Source of the DNA: Actinacidiphila glaucinigra
Lineage (GTDB): Bacteria > Actinomycetota > Actinomycetes > Streptomycetales > Streptomycetaceae
Assembly: GCF_900188405.1 (NCBI RefSeq)
Contig: NZ_FZOF01000002.1
Span: forward strand, 124,001-188,000
Direction: 5' to 3'
Length of the DNA: 64,000 nt
Made by a program: the position numbers and the translations under genes. Positions 18,263-27,896 of the stretch are shown in pieces (the stretch's first letter is position 1; every line of letters starts with the position of its first letter). The notes beneath the pieces are model-generated. The model was given only the letters and a program-made list of their open reading frames with translations, did not search any database and was not told the DNA's origin.

Positions 18263-20992
18263 GTGAGCAGCGCCGACAACACGACCGGCAGCGCCCCCCT
18301 CCGCGCGGACATCCGCCGCCTGGGAGACCTCCTCGGCGGGACGCTCGTACGGCAGGAGGGCCCGGAGCTCCTCGATCTGGTCGAGAGGGTGCGGGCGCTG
18401 ACCCGCAGCGACGGCGAGGCCGCCGCCGCCCTGCTCGGCGAGACCGATCTTGAGACCGCGGCCAAGCTGGTACGGGCGTTCTCCACCTACTTCCATCTCG
18501 CGAACGTCACCGAGCAGGTGCACCGCGGCCGTGAGCTGCGGTCCCGCCGGGCGACCGACGGCGGGCTGCTGGCCCGTACGGTCGACCTGCTCAAGGACGC
18601 CGACCCCGAGCACCTGCGCCAGACGGTGCGCAACCTCAACGTGCGTCCGGTCTTCACCGCCCACCCGACCGAGGCGGCCCGCCGCAGCGTGCTGAACAAG
18701 CTGCGGGTGATCGCCGTCCTGCTGGACGAGTCCGGTACGGCGGGCGGGGACCGCCGCCGCGGCGACCTGAGGCTGGCCGAGAACATCGACCTGCTCTGGC
18801 AGACCGACGAGTTGCGGGTCGTACGCCCCGAGCCCGCCGACGAGGCGCGCAACGCCATCTACTACCTGGACGAACTGCACGCCGGCGCGGTGGGCGACGT
18901 GCTGGAGGACCTGGCGGTCGAGTTGGAGCGGGTCGGTGTGCCGCTGCCCGCGGAGACCCGTCCGCTGACCTTCGGCACGTGGATCGGCGGCGACCGGGAC
19001 GGCAACCCCAATGTGACCCCGCAGGTCACCTGGGACGTGCTGATCCTCCAGCACGAGCACGGCATCACCGACGCCCTGGAGCTGGTCGACGACCTGCGCG
19101 CGGCGTTGTCCAACTCGATCCGCAACTCCGGCGCCTCGCCCGAGCTGCTGGCCGACCTGGAGCAGGACCTGCAGCGCCTGCCGGAGATCAGCCCCCGCTA
19201 CAAGCGGCTGAACGCGGAGGAGCCCTACCGCCTCAAGGCCACCTGCATCCGGCAGAAGCTGCTCAACACCCGGGACCGGCTGGCCGGCGGCACGCCGCAC
19301 GTGCCCGGCCGGGACTACCTGGGCACCGGCGGCCTTCTGGCCGATCTGCGTCTGCTGCAGGACTCGCTGCGCGCCAACCGCGGCGAGCTGATCGCCGACG
19401 GACGGCTGGACCGCACCATCCGCACGCTCGCCGCCTTCGGCCTGCAGCTCGCCACGATGGACGTCCGTGAGCACGCCGACGCGCACCACCACGCCCTCGG
19501 CCAGCTCTTCGACCGGCTGGGCGAGGAGTCCTGGCGGTACGCGGACATGCCGCGGGACTACCGGCGCAGGCTGCTCGCCAAGGAGCTGCGCTCGCGGCGC
19601 CCGCTGGCGCCGTCCCCGGCTCCGCTGGACGCGGCGGGGGCGAAGACGCTGGGCGTCTTCGGCACGGTGCGGGAGGCCTTCGAGCGGTTCGGTCCCGAGG
19701 TCGTCGAGTCGTACATCATCTCGATGTGCCTGGGCTCCGACGACGTCTTCGCGGCGGCGGTGCTGGCCCGTGAGGCCGGGCTGGTCGACCTCCACGCGGG
19801 GGTCGCCAAGATCGGCATCGTGCCCCTGCTGGAGACCACCGACGAGCTGAAGGTCGCCGACAAGCTGCTCGACGAGATGCTCTCCGACCCCTCCTACCGC
19901 AAGCTCGTCTCGCTCCGCGGCGACGTGCAGGAGGTCATGCTCGGCTACAGCGACTCGTCCAAGTTCGGCGGCATCACCACCTCGCAGTGGGAGATCCACC
20001 GGGCCCAGCGGCGGCTGCGCGACGTGGCGCACCGGCACGGGGTGCGGCTGCGGCTCTTCCACGGCCGCGGCGGCACCGTCGGCCGGGGCGGCGGCCCGAC
20101 GCACGACGCGATCCTGGCGCAGCCCTGGGGCACGCTGGAGGGCGAGATCAAGGTGACCGAGCAGGGCGAGGTCATCTCCGACAAGTACCTGATCCCGTCC
20201 CTGGCGAGGGAGAACCTGGAACTGACGGTCGCGGCCACGCTGCAGGCCTCGGCGCTGCACACCGCGCCCCGCCAGTCCGAGGAGGCGCTGTCGCGCTGGG
20301 ACGCGGCGATGGACGTGGTCTCCGACGCCGCGCACGGCGCGTACCGGCGGCTGGTGGAGGACCCGGACCTGCCGGCGTACTTCTTCGCCTCCACCCCGGT
20401 CGACCAGCTGGCCGAGCTGCACCTGGGCTCGCGCCCCTCGCGCCGCCCGGACAGCGGGGCGGGCCTGGACGGGCTGCGGGCCATCCCGTGGGTGTTCGGC
20501 TGGACGCAGTCGCGGCAGATCGTGCCGGGCTGGTTCGGCGTCGGCTCGGGCCTGAAGGCCGCCCGCGAGGCGGGCCGGGAGGCCGACATCGCCGAGGCGT
20601 ACGAGCAGTGGCACTTCTTCCGGAACTTCCTGTCCAACGTCGAGATGACGCTGGCCAAGACGGACCTGCGGATCGCCGGGCACTACGTCGGCACCCTGGT
20701 GCCCGACGAGCTCAGGCACGTGTTCGACGCCATCAAGGCCGAGCACGAGCTGACGGTCGCCGAGGTGCTGCGGATCACCGGTGAGGCGGACCTGCTGGAC
20801 GCGCAGCCGGTGCTCCAGCAGACCTTCCGGATCCGGGACGCCTATCTGGACCCGATCTCGTATCTGCAGGTGGCGTTGCTGCACCGGCAGCGCGAGGCCG
20901 CCGCCCGCGGCGAGGAGCCCGATCCGCTGCTCGCCCGCGCGCTGCTGCTGACGGTCAACGGCGTGGCGGCGGGCCTGCGCAACACCGGCTGA
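18263..20992 (+). CDS. ppc: Phosphoenolpyruvate carboxylase
   Basis: The enzyme carboxylates phosphoenolpyruvate with bicarbonate to oxaloacetate, refilling the TCA cycle. The 909-residue protein is full length for bacteria. Visible signatures: FTAHPTEA near residue 131 (catalytic His), [13 protein letters not shown] near 238, [10 protein letters not shown] near 557-567 (second active-site signature), the mobile loop [14 protein letters not shown] near 598, and the C-terminal RNTG that closes the active site. The GTG at 18263 has AGGAG 8 bases upstream. A strong hairpin follows at 21001-21054. It is a single gene, divergent from the histidine kinase. Confidence 0.98.
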   Translation: MSSADNTTGSAPLRADIRRLGDLLGGTLVRQEGPELLDLVERVRALTRSDGEAAAALLGETDLETAAKLVRAFSTYFHLANVTEQVHRGRELRSRRATDGGLLARTVDLLKDADPEHLRQTVRNLNVRPVFTAHPTEAARRSVLNKLRVIAVLLDESGTAGGDRRRGDLRLAENIDLLWQTDELRVVRPEPADEARNAIYYLDELHAGAVGDVLEDLAVELERVGVPLPAETRPLTFGTWIGGDRDGNPNVTPQVTWDVLILQHEHGITDALELVDDLRAALSNSIRNSGASPELLADLEQDLQRLPEISPRYKRLNAEEPYRLKATCIRQKLLNTRDRLAGGTPHVPGRDYLGTGGLLADLRLLQDSLRANRGELIADGRLDRTIRTLAAFGLQLATMDVREHADAHHHALGQLFDRLGEESWRYADMPRDYRRRLLAKELRSRRPLAPSPAPLDAAGAKTLGVFGTVREAFERFGPEVVESYIISMCLGSDDVFAAAVLAREAGLVDLHAGVAKIGIVPLLETTDELKVADKLLDEMLSDPSYRKLVSLRGDVQEVMLGYSDSSKFGGITTSQWEIHRAQRRLRDVAHRHGVRLRLFHGRGGTVGRGGGPTHDAILAQPWGTLEGEIKVTEQGEVISDKYLIPSLARENLELTVAATLQASALHTAPRQSEEALSRWDAAMDVVSDAAHGAYRRLVEDPDLPAYFFASTPVDQLAELHLGSRPSRRPDSGAGLDGLRAIPWVFGWTQSRQIVPGWFGVGSGLKAAREAGREADIAEAYEQWHFFRNFLSNVEMTLAKTDLRIAGHYVGTLVPDELRHVFDAIKAEHELTVAEVLRITGEADLLDAQPVLQQTFRIRDAYLDPISYLQVALLHRQREAAARGEEPDPLLARALLLTVNGVAAGLRNTG

Positions 20993-21000
20993 CCCTGCCG

Positions 21001-21054
21001 CGCACACGACGAGGGCGGTGCCCCCGGTGGGGGGCACCGCCCTCGTCGTGTGCG
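21001..21054. terminator. Strong bidirectional hairpin between ppc and the TetR gene
   Basis: A near-perfect stem of about 25 bp: CGCACACGACGAGGGCGGTG at the left pairs with CACCGCCCTCGTCGTGTGCG at the right, closed by a C/G-run and a tiny loop. It begins 9 bases after the ppc stop and is 20 bases from the stop of the convergent TetR gene, so it can terminate both transcripts. Confidence 0.85.
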
Positions 21055-21073
21055 CACGGAGCGGGGGGCGGGA

Positions 21074-21745
21074 TCAGTTCTTGCGGTGGCCGATCAGCCG
21101 GGGCCTGGGCTCCAGGCCGGAGAGCCCGTTCCAGGAGAGGTTCACCAGATGGGCGGCGACCTCCGCCTTCTTGGGCTTCTGGGCGTCGAGCCACCACTGC
21201 CCGGTGAGCGCGACCATCCCGACCAGCGCCTGCGCGTAGAGCGGGGCGAGCTTGGCGTCGAAGCCGCGCTGCTTGAACTCCATGCCCAGGATGTCCTCCA
21301 CCTGGGTGGCGATGTCGCTGATCAGCGAGGCGAAGGTGCCGGTCGACTGGGCGACCGGCGAGTCCCGTACGAGGATCCGGAAGCCGTCGGTGTACTGCTC
21401 GATGTAGTCCAGCAGTGCGAAGGCGGCCTGTTCCAGCAGTTCGCGCGGATGGCCACCGGTGAGGGCACCGGTGACCATGTCCAGCAGGCACCGCATCTCG
21501 CGGTCCACGACGACGGCGTAGAGGCCTTCCTTGCCGCCGAAGTGCTCGTACACCACGGGCTTGGACACACCCGCCTTGTGCGCGATCTCCTCGACGGAAG
21601 TGCCCTCGAAACCGCGTTCGGCGAAGAGCGTGCGCCCCACGTCGAGGAGTTGTTCGCGGCGCTCCTTGCCCGTCATGCGGACCCGCCGGGTACGCCGCGA
21701 CGGCGCACCCTCGCTGCCCCTGCTGCTGCTTCTGCCGTCGCTCAC
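21074..21745 (-). CDS. TetR-family regulator, probable repressor of the desaturase operon
   Basis: This is a 223-residue one-component regulator. The N-terminus is basic (RRTRRVRMTGKERREQLL), followed by the TetR helix-turn-helix at about residues 25-70 (AERGFEGTSVEEIAHKAGVSKPVVYEHFGGKEGLY). The C-terminal ligand and dimer domain has WW-containing helices fitting a hydrophobic ligand. It lies 7 bases downstream of the desaturase gene in one operon, and a perfect TetR-type palindrome lies upstream of that operon (22782-22799). I infer autorepression and control of acyl desaturation, perhaps with an acyl-CoA ligand. The GTG start has no strong ribosome-binding site, consistent with coupling to the gene before it. 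Confidence 0.88.
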   Translation of the reverse strand: MSDGRSSSRGSEGAPSRRTRRVRMTGKERREQLLDVGRTLFAERGFEGTSVEEIAHKAGVSKPVVYEHFGGKEGLYAVVVDREMRCLLDMVTGALTGGHPRELLEQAAFALLDYIEQYTDGFRILVRDSPVAQSTGTFASLISDIATQVEDILGMEFKQRGFDAKLAPLYAQALVGMVALTGQWWLDAQKPKKAEVAAHLVNLSWNGLSGLEPRPRLIGHRKN

Positions 21746-21752
21746 CCGTCAA

Positions 21753-22742
21753 TCATGCCGCTTCGCCGACGCTCTCCTTACGGCGGGCCGCGATCCGGTC
21801 AGCGGTCGGCCACCGTACGTCACTGGCCCAGCCGAGGAGTTCGAACCAGCGGATGATGCGGGCGCTGGAGTCGATCTGGCCGCGGAGCACTCCGTGCCGG
21901 GCGGAGGTGGGGTCGGCGTGGTGCAGGTTGTGCCAGGACTCGCCGCAGGACAGCACGGCCAGCCACCAGACGTTGCCGGACTTGTCGCGGGAGCGGAAGG
22001 GGCGCTTGCCGACCGCGTGGCAGATCGAGTTGATCGACCAGGTGACGTGGTGCAGCAGGGCGACGCGGACCAGGGAGCCCCAGAAGAAGGCGGTGGCGGC
22101 GCCGGTCCAGGACATCGTCGCCAGGCCGCCGACCAGCGGCGGGAGCAGCAGGGAGACGGTCGTCCACAGCCAGAAGTCGCGGCTGATCCGGCGGATCGCG
22201 GGGTCCTTGATCAGGTCGGGGGCGTACTTCTGCTGGGGCGTCTGCTCCTCGTCGAACAACCAGCCCATGTGGGCCCACCACAGGCCCTTCATCAGGGCGG
22301 GGACGCTCTCGCCGTACCGCCAGGGGCTGTGCGGGTCACCGTCGGCGTCGGAGAACTTGTGGTGCTTGCGGTGGTCGGCGACCCAGCGCACGACCGGCCC
22401 TTCGACGGCCATCGAGCCGGCGATGGCCAGGGCGATCTTCAGCGGGCGGTTGGCCTTGAACGAGCCGTGGGTGAAGTGGCGGTGGAAGCCGATGGTGATG
22501 CCGTGGCAGCCGAGGTAGTACATCCCCACCATCAGGCCGAGGTCGAGCCAGCTCAGGCCCCATCCCCACGCGAGCGGGATCGCCGCGACGAGGGCGAGGA
22601 AGGGGATGCCGATGAAGAGTCCGAGGGTGATCTGCTCGAGTGACTGCTTCTTGTCCGCGCCGAGTGTGGCGCGGGGAAGCGGGGCCCCGTCGCCGGCCCC
22701 GGGTTCCGGGGACTCGGTGATCACGTCGGTCTGTGTGGTCAT
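21753..22742 (-). CDS. Acyl-CoA (delta-9-type) fatty acid desaturase
   Basis: This is a 329-residue integral-membrane di-iron desaturase that introduces a double bond into acyl chains, adjusting membrane fluidity. The three histidine boxes are present: HRHFTH (87-92), HRKHH (124-128), and HNLHH near 268. Four membrane segments are predicted (about 40-60, 65-82, 175-195, 205-222). The ATG at 22742 is preceded by GAGGGA. A TetR regulator follows in the same operon, and an 18-bp palindrome upstream probably controls both. Electron donor genes are not adjacent. Confidence 0.93.
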   Translation of the reverse strand: MTTQTDVITESPEPGAGDGAPLPRATLGADKKQSLEQITLGLFIGIPFLALVAAIPLAWGWGLSWLDLGLMVGMYYLGCHGITIGFHRHFTHGSFKANRPLKIALAIAGSMAVEGPVVRWVADHRKHHKFSDADGDPHSPWRYGESVPALMKGLWWAHMGWLFDEEQTPQQKYAPDLIKDPAIRRISRDFWLWTTVSLLLPPLVGGLATMSWTGAATAFFWGSLVRVALLHHVTWSINSICHAVGKRPFRSRDKSGNVWWLAVLSCGESWHNLHHADPTSARHGVLRGQIDSSARIIRWFELLGWASDVRWPTADRIAARRKESVGEAA

Positions 22743-22781
22743 GGTGGTCCCTCAATGAAGGTCGGGGGCTACGCCACCGTA

Positions 22782-22799
22782 ACTTACGGCTTCGTAAGT
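22782..22799. promoter_or_regulatory. TetR-type operator upstream of the desaturase operon
   Basis: ACTTACG-GCTT-CGTAAGT is a perfect 7-bp inverted repeat with a 4-base spacer, 40-57 bases upstream of the desaturase ATG. Size and symmetry fit a TetR dimer site. It is an AT-rich patch in GC-rich DNA, as expected for a promoter. The adjacent TetR gene is the obvious binder. Confidence 0.75.
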
Positions 22800-22987
22800 A
22801 TGGCAGCGCCAAGTGAAGGCCGAACAGAGCGCGCGTGTCGGCGGGAATACGGCTCTTGGCACATGTACCCATGTTTGAGGAGGGGAAGTGCCGATCTTTC
22901 TCGTCGCATTGGAGGCGGTCGGTGCGGCATAGTGGTGGGGGCCGAACGGGCACCCTGACGGGTTGTCCTGTTCGGGAGGGGTTTCCA

Positions 22988-23058
22988 TCCGCTGTGGTGT
23001 AACGGCAGCACTGAGGGTTTTGGTCCCTTAAGTCCGGGTTCGAATCCTGGCAGCGGAG
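22988..23058 (+). tRNA. tRNA-Gln (anticodon TTG)
   Basis: The full cloverleaf can be folded. The acceptor arm is TCCGCTG with CAGCGGA, and the D-arm follows TGGTGTAACGGCAGCAC. The anticodon stem is GAGGG/CCCTT with loop TTTTGGT, giving anticodon TTG, which reads CAA. The T-arm is CCGGG-TTCGAAT-CCTGG. Discriminator G follows at 23058; CCA is not encoded. Length 71 nt. It stands alone 108 bases before glmU. No integrase or duplicated 3' end marks it as an integration site here. Confidence 0.95.
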
Positions 23059-23165
23059 CACGGACCGAAGGGTCGCGGCAACCGTCGCGACCCTTCCCCG
23101 TTCACCGCCCGAAACGCCCCGGTATCCTTCGGGTGACCTTCACCCCACGCCGAGGAGCCCGTTCC

Positions 23166-24605
23166 GTGAGCGCCCACCGCCCGGCTGCCGTCATCGTTCT
23201 CGCCGCGGGTGAGGGCACCCGCATGAAGTCGGCAACCCCCAAAGTCCTGCACGCGATCAGTGGCCGGTCCCTGGTCGGACACGTCGTGGCCGCGGCCCGC
23301 GCCCTCGATCCCGAGCACCTGCTGGTCGTCGTCGGCCACGCCCGTGAGCAGGTGACAGCCCACTTGGCCGGGGCCGACGCCGCGGTCCGCACCGCCGTGC
23401 AGCACGAACAGAACGGCACCGGCCACGCGGTCCGGGCCGGCCTGGCGGAACTCCCCGAGCTGACCGGCACGGTGGTGATCACCGCGGGCGACACCCCGCT
23501 GCTCACCCCGGACACCCTGCGCGCCCTGGTCGAGGCCCACGCCGCCGACGGCAACGCCGTCACCGTGCTGACCGCCGAGGTGCCCGACCCGACCGGCTAC
23601 GGCCGCATCGTGCGCGGCGCCGACGGCTCGGTGCTGGCGATCGTCGAGCAGAAGGACGCCACCGACGAGCAGCAGGCCCTGCGCGAGATCAACTCCGGCG
23701 TGTTCGCCTTCGACGCGCGGCTGCTCGCGGAGGCCCTGGCCAAGGTGACCACCGACAACGCCCAGGGCGAGGAGTACCTCACCGACACCCTCGGCATCCT
23801 GCGCGAGGCCGGCCACCGCGTCGGCGCCTCGGTCGCCGAGGACCACCGCGAGATCGCCGGCATCAACAACCGCGTGCAGCTCGCCGAGGCCCGCCGCATC
23901 CTCAACGACCGCCTGCTGCGCCGGGCGATGCTGGAGGGCGCGACGATCATGGACCCGGCGTCGACCTGGGTGGACGTCACGGTGGAGTTCGAGCCCGACA
24001 CCCTGGTGCTGCCGAACACCCAGCTGTACGGCGCCACCCGGATCGCCTCGGGCGCCGAGGTCGGCCCCAACTGCACGCTGACCGACACCCTGGTCGGCCC
24101 CGGCGCCACGGTGAGCAACACCGTGGCCGTCGACGCGGAGATCGGCGAGGCCGCCACGGTCGGCCCGTACGCCTACCTGCGCCCGGGCACCCGGCTCGGC
24201 CCGAAGTCGAAGGCCGGCACCTACGTTGAGATGAAGAACGCCACCGTCGGCGAGGGCACCAAGGTCCCGCATCTGTCCTACGTCGGCGACGCGACGATCG
24301 GCGACCACACGAACATCGGCGCCGCCAGCGTCTTCGTCAACTACGACGGGCAGGCCAAGCACCACACGACGATCGGCTCGCACTGCCGCACCGGCTCCGA
24401 CAACATGTTCGTGGCGCCCGTCACAGTCGGGGACGGCGCCTACACCGCGGCGGGCTCCGTGATCACCAAGGACGTACCGGCCGGTTCGCTCGCCGTCGCA
24501 CGCGGCCAGCAGCGCAACATCGAAGGCTGGGTGGCCAGGAAGCGGCCCGGCAGCGCCGCCGCCCACGCCGCCGAACAGGCCCACCAGGCCGCGCCGGAGG
24601 CCTGA
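23166..24605 (+). CDS. glmU: Bifunctional N-acetylglucosamine-1-phosphate uridyltransferase / glucosamine-1-phosphate acetyltransferase
   Basis: GlmU makes UDP-GlcNAc for peptidoglycan. The 479-residue protein has an N-terminal Rossmann pyrophosphorylase domain with the nucleotide loop LAAGEGTRMKSATPK (from residue 12), Q and G contacts in QHEQNGTGHA, D in AGDTPLL, then a left-handed beta-helix acetyltransferase domain (hexapeptide repeats from about 255) with the active-site segment SYVGDATIGDHTNIGA and NYDGQAKHHTTIG. The GTG at 23166 has GAGGAG upstream; the longer frame from 23133 lacks one. The Ala-rich C-terminal tail is typical of actinobacteria. prs follows. Confidence 0.97.
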   Translation: MSAHRPAAVIVLAAGEGTRMKSATPKVLHAISGRSLVGHVVAAARALDPEHLLVVVGHAREQVTAHLAGADAAVRTAVQHEQNGTGHAVRAGLAELPELTGTVVITAGDTPLLTPDTLRALVEAHAADGNAVTVLTAEVPDPTGYGRIVRGADGSVLAIVEQKDATDEQQALREINSGVFAFDARLLAEALAKVTTDNAQGEEYLTDTLGILREAGHRVGASVAEDHREIAGINNRVQLAEARRILNDRLLRRAMLEGATIMDPASTWVDVTVEFEPDTLVLPNTQLYGATRIASGAEVGPNCTLTDTLVGPGATVSNTVAVDAEIGEAATVGPYAYLRPGTRLGPKSKAGTYVEMKNATVGEGTKVPHLSYVGDATIGDHTNIGAASVFVNYDGQAKHHTTIGSHCRTGSDNMFVAPVTVGDGAYTAAGSVITKDVPAGSLAVARGQQRNIEGWVARKRPGSAAAHAAEQAHQAAPEA

Positions 24606-24745
24606 CCGGCGAGGGAGCGGCGGGGCAGTGGCCTTCCCCACGTGCGCGGTCGCTCCGGCCAGCGCGTACCGTGTGAGGTGCACAGAATTCCGCCAGCTCC
24701 TCTGACCGAAGGCGAAGCTGCGTTGAACACCAAGGAGACGGTGCA

Positions 24746-25723
24746 GTGACCGGGATCAAGACGACCGGTGAGAAGAAGCTGATGCTCTTCTCCGGCCGCG
24801 CACACCCCGAGCTCGCGGAGGAGGTGGCACGTGAGCTGGGCGTCAACCTTGTGCCGACGAAGGCCTTCGACTTCGCGAACGGTGAGATCTACGTCCGTTT
24901 CGAGGAGTCGGCGCGCGGCTCGGACGCCTTCGTGATCCAGAGCCACACCGCCCCCATCAACAAGTGGATCATGGAGCAGTTGATCATGATCGACGCGCTG
25001 AAGCGGGCCTCCGCCAAGCGCATCACCGTGGTCGTGCCCTTCTACGGCTACGCCCGCCAGGACAAGAAGCATCGCGGCCGCGAGCCGATCTCGGCCCGTA
25101 TGATCGCCGACCTGCTGAAGACCGCGGGCGCCGACCGGATCCTCACCGTCGACCTGCACACCGACCAGATCCAGGGCTTCTTCGACGGCCCGGTGGACCA
25201 CCTGTTCGCGCTGCCGATCCTCGCGGACTACGTGGGCGCGAAGGTCGACCGCTCGAAGCTGACCGTCGTCTCCCCCGACGCCGGCCGGGTGCGCGTGGCC
25301 GACCGCTGGTGCGACCGCCTGGGCGCGCCGCTGGCCATCGTCCACAAGCGGCGCGACCCGGACGTCGCCAACCAGGTCACCGTGCACGAGGTGGTCGGTG
25401 ACGTGCGCGGCCGCATCTGCGTCCTGGTGGACGACATGATCGACACCGGTGGCACCATCTGCGCCGCGGCGGACGCCCTGTTCGCCAACGGCGCCGAGGA
25501 CGTCATCGTGACCGCCACCCACGGCGTCCTGTCCGGTCCGGCCGCGGACCGGCTGAAGAACTCCAAGGTCAGCGAGTTCGTCTTCACCGACACCCTGCCG
25601 ACGCCGGGTGAGCTGGACCTCGACAAGATCACGGTGCTGTCGATCGCGCCGACGATCGCCAACGCGGTCCGCGAGGTCTTCGAGGACGGCTCCGTGACGA
25701 GCCTCTTCGAGGACGCGCACTGA
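24746..25723 (+). CDS. prs: Ribose-phosphate diphosphokinase (PRPP synthetase)
   Basis: It transfers pyrophosphate from ATP to ribose-5-phosphate, giving PRPP for nucleotide, His and Trp synthesis. The 325-residue protein is full length. Visible: the ATP-binding FANGEIYVRFEESARGSD, the flexible loop Y-GYARQDKKHRGREPISARM, the metal-binding signature DLHTDQIQGFFDGPVDHL, and the PRPP-binding loop VLVDDMIDTGGTI. The GTG at 24746 has AAGGAGA 7 bases upstream. It follows glmU by 140 bases; the glmU-prs order is common in bacteria. Confidence 0.97.
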   Translation: MTGIKTTGEKKLMLFSGRAHPELAEEVARELGVNLVPTKAFDFANGEIYVRFEESARGSDAFVIQSHTAPINKWIMEQLIMIDALKRASAKRITVVVPFYGYARQDKKHRGREPISARMIADLLKTAGADRILTVDLHTDQIQGFFDGPVDHLFALPILADYVGAKVDRSKLTVVSPDAGRVRVADRWCDRLGAPLAIVHKRRDPDVANQVTVHEVVGDVRGRICVLVDDMIDTGGTICAAADALFANGAEDVIVTATHGVLSGPAADRLKNSKVSEFVFTDTLPTPGELDLDKITVLSIAPTIANAVREVFEDGSVTSLFEDAH

Positions 25724-25919
25724 TCACGCGCACCGCGTACTGATCGATTTCCGGGGCGGCCTGCCCGCCGGGTAGACTCTTCGAGTTGCTCGGCGAGGGA
25801 GGCCGTCCGCGTTTCCGCGGCAGACTCCGTTATCGACGCGCTCCTCGTAAGTGGAACGGCCCGTCGTGGGCTGGGCGACCGAATGAATTCCCGTCGTCAT
25901 CACGAGGAGTGTGATCACC

Positions 25920-26528
25920 GTGTCCGAGGTCAAGATCTCCGCACAGCTGCGCAGCGAGTTCGGCAAGGGCGCCGCCCGTCGCGTCCGCCGCGCCCACCTG
26001 GTCCCCGGCGTCATCTACGGCCACGGCCAGGACCCCAAGCACGTCACCCTGCCGGGTCACGAGCTGCTGCTCGCCCTGCGTACCCCCAACGTCCTGATCA
26101 GCCTGGACATCGAGGGTGACGGCACCGAGCTGGTCATCCCCAAGGCCGTGCAGCGCGACCCGCTGAAGGGCTTCCTGGAGCACGTCGACCTGCTCGCGGT
26201 CAAGCGCGGCGAGAAGGTCACCGTCGAGATCGTGGTCAGCACCGAGGGCGAGCTCGCCCCCGGGGGCAACCTGCTGGAGCACGTGCTCAACGCGCTGCCG
26301 GTCGAGGCCGAGGCGACCCACATCCCCGACGGTGTGACCGTCTCCGTCGAGGGCCTGGAGGCCGGCGCCTCCGTCCTCGCCAAGGACATCCCGCTCCCCA
26401 AGGGCACCACCCTGGCCGTCGACGGGGAGACCGTCGTCCTTCAGGTCGTCGCCGCCCAGGCCGAGGCTCCCGCCGAGGGCGAGGGCGAGGCCGCCGAGGG
26501 CGAGACCGCCGAGGCCGCTGCCGAGTAG
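25920..26528 (+). CDS. rplY: 50S ribosomal protein L25 / general stress protein Ctc
   Basis: This binds 5S rRNA in the large subunit. The 202-residue protein has the N-terminal L25 domain (SEVKISAQLRSEFGKGAARRVRR, residues 1-95) and the C-terminal TL5/CTC beta domain, ending in a Glu/Ala-rich acidic tail. I take the GTG at 25920 because it gives the family N-terminus (M)SEVK and lies 10 bases after GAGGAG; the GTG at 25911 is too close to that site. The preceding 196 bases hold a possible -10 TAGACT at 25773 and may form a structured leader. A perfect hairpin follows. Confidence 0.95.
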   Translation: MSEVKISAQLRSEFGKGAARRVRRAHLVPGVIYGHGQDPKHVTLPGHELLLALRTPNVLISLDIEGDGTELVIPKAVQRDPLKGFLEHVDLLAVKRGEKVTVEIVVSTEGELAPGGNLLEHVLNALPVEAEATHIPDGVTVSVEGLEAGASVLAKDIPLPKGTTLAVDGETVVLQVVAAQAEAPAEGEGEAAEGETAEAAAE

Positions 26529-26552
26529 TCACGGCAGCACCGCGGTTCCCGG

Positions 26553-26586
26553 CCGCCGCCCCGCTCCGCGAGGAGCGGGGCGGCGG
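26553..26586 (+). terminator. Hairpin between rplY and pth
   Basis: CCGCCGCCCCGCTCC and GGAGCGGGGCGGCGG form a perfect 15-bp stem with a GCGA loop. It begins 24 bases after the rplY stop and ends 10 bases before the pth start, so it may attenuate rather than fully stop read-through. Confidence 0.8.
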
Positions 26587-26595
26587 TCCTGTTGA

Positions 26596-27198
26596 ATGGA
26601 CGTCATGAGCATGAGCGCAGCGGAAAGCGCCCCCGAGGGGCCCTGGCTGGTGGCCGGTCTGGGCAACCCCGGACCCGAGTACGCCGGCAACCGGCACAAC
26701 ATCGGCTTCATGGTCGCCGATCTGCTCGCCGAAAGGATCGGCGGGCGGTTCAAGACCCACAAGAGCCGGTCCCAGGTCGTCGAGGGACGCGTCGGCGGCC
26801 GCCGCGTCGTGCTGGCCAAGCCGATGACGTACATGAACCTCTCCGGCGGCCCGGTGACGGCGCTGCGCGACTTCTACAAGATCCCGCCCGGCAACCTCGT
26901 CGCGGTGCACGACGAGTTGGACATCGACTACGCCACCCTGCGCCTGAAGAAGGGCGGCGGCGACAACGGCCACAACGGCCTGAAGTCGATCACCAAGTCC
27001 CTCGGCCCCGACTACCTGCGGGTGCGCTGCGGCATCGGCCGCCCGCCGGGCCGGATGCAGGTCGCGGACTTTGTCCTCAAGGACTTCTCCTCGGCCGAGC
27101 GCAAGGAACTCGAGTGGTTCGTGGACCGCGCGGCCGACGCGGTGGAGACGCTCATCTGTGACGGGTTGGAGAGGGCGCAGGGCACCTACAACGGTTGA
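26596..27198 (+). CDS. pth: Peptidyl-tRNA hydrolase
   Basis: Pth cleaves peptidyl-tRNA released from stalled ribosomes and recycles tRNA. The protein is 200 residues. Catalytic residues are visible: [17 protein letters not shown] (Asn and catalytic His), [11 protein letters not shown] (Asn), VHDELDI (Asp), and [13 protein letters not shown] (Asn). Starts at 26596, 26605 and 26611 are all possible; none has a strong ribosome-binding site. rplY-pth adjacency is common in bacteria. Confidence 0.95.
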   Translation: MDVMSMSAAESAPEGPWLVAGLGNPGPEYAGNRHNIGFMVADLLAERIGGRFKTHKSRSQVVEGRVGGRRVVLAKPMTYMNLSGGPVTALRDFYKIPPGNLVAVHDELDIDYATLRLKKGGGDNGHNGLKSITKSLGPDYLRVRCGIGRPPGRMQVADFVLKDFSSAERKELEWFVDRAADAVETLICDGLERAQGTYNG

Positions 27199-27246
27199 CC
27201 ATCGAAAGGTTGACCGAGTGCCACGCAATGGCCAAGGATCGCCCGC

Positions 27247-27741
27247 ATGGTCAAACGGAGTCTCGCCCGCCGCACCGCCGAGAGCGCCTGGGGGCTGCTG
27301 CTGGTCGGCCGCATCGTCCTGCTGAGCGCGCTGGTCCTCTTGATGCTGGCGGCCGGGGTGTGGACCTCGTGGAAGACCGCCCAGCACGTCATGCTCACCA
27401 AGGGCCGCGAGCAGGGCACGATGACGGTCTCCGCCTGCGGCGCCGACACCTGCACCGGCCCCTTCGTGCCCAAGGGCCTCGGCTCCGTCCGCGGGAAGGT
27501 GACGATCGACAAGGCGGTCACCCACCGCGCCGGTGAGCGGATACCGGTGGCGGTCAAGCCCGGCACCGACGACGTGGTGCGCAGCGGACTCGCCGGCGTG
27601 CTGCACGCCTGGGTCCCGCTGGGCGGCGCCCTCCTGCTCGCCGCCCTGGTCCTGGCCGGGGGCCTGCGCTGGCCGCGCACCGCCTGGACCGCCGCCGCGG
27701 CCGGCGCCGCACTCCTGGGGGCGGCCTTCCTCACGCTGTGA
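27247..27741 (+). CDS. Membrane protein of unknown function
   Basis: This is 164 residues with three predicted membrane segments (about 17-40, 118-137, 142-162). An extracytoplasmic loop carries one CGADTC motif that could form a disulphide and a basic segment with KGRGD-like spacing (KGREQGT). Layout N-in, loop outside, C-terminal hairpin. The ATG at 27247 has AAGGA 8 bases upstream, 48 bases after pth, so co-transcription with pth is likely. I do not recognise a named family and assign no function. Confidence 0.8.
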   Translation: MVKRSLARRTAESAWGLLLVGRIVLLSALVLLMLAAGVWTSWKTAQHVMLTKGREQGTMTVSACGADTCTGPFVPKGLGSVRGKVTIDKAVTHRAGERIPVAVKPGTDDVVRSGLAGVLHAWVPLGGALLLAALVLAGGLRWPRTAWTAAAAGAALLGAAFLTL

Positions 27742-27896
27742 AGGTGCGTGGCTCGATCGTTACCCCGGATCTTTGGGGCAGTCGTGATGTCGCGGGACCA
27801 ATGGGGCCGGAGTTTTCTTGACGCCGGGTGAAGCACCGGTGGAATCTGGCCACCTCCCCCCGCATTCCGTCTTTCACACCCTCAGGTGGTATGCCC

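Noticed and set aside
22988..23058. Integration site at tRNA-Gln
   Set aside because: No integrase gene and no duplicated tRNA 3' end are visible downstream.
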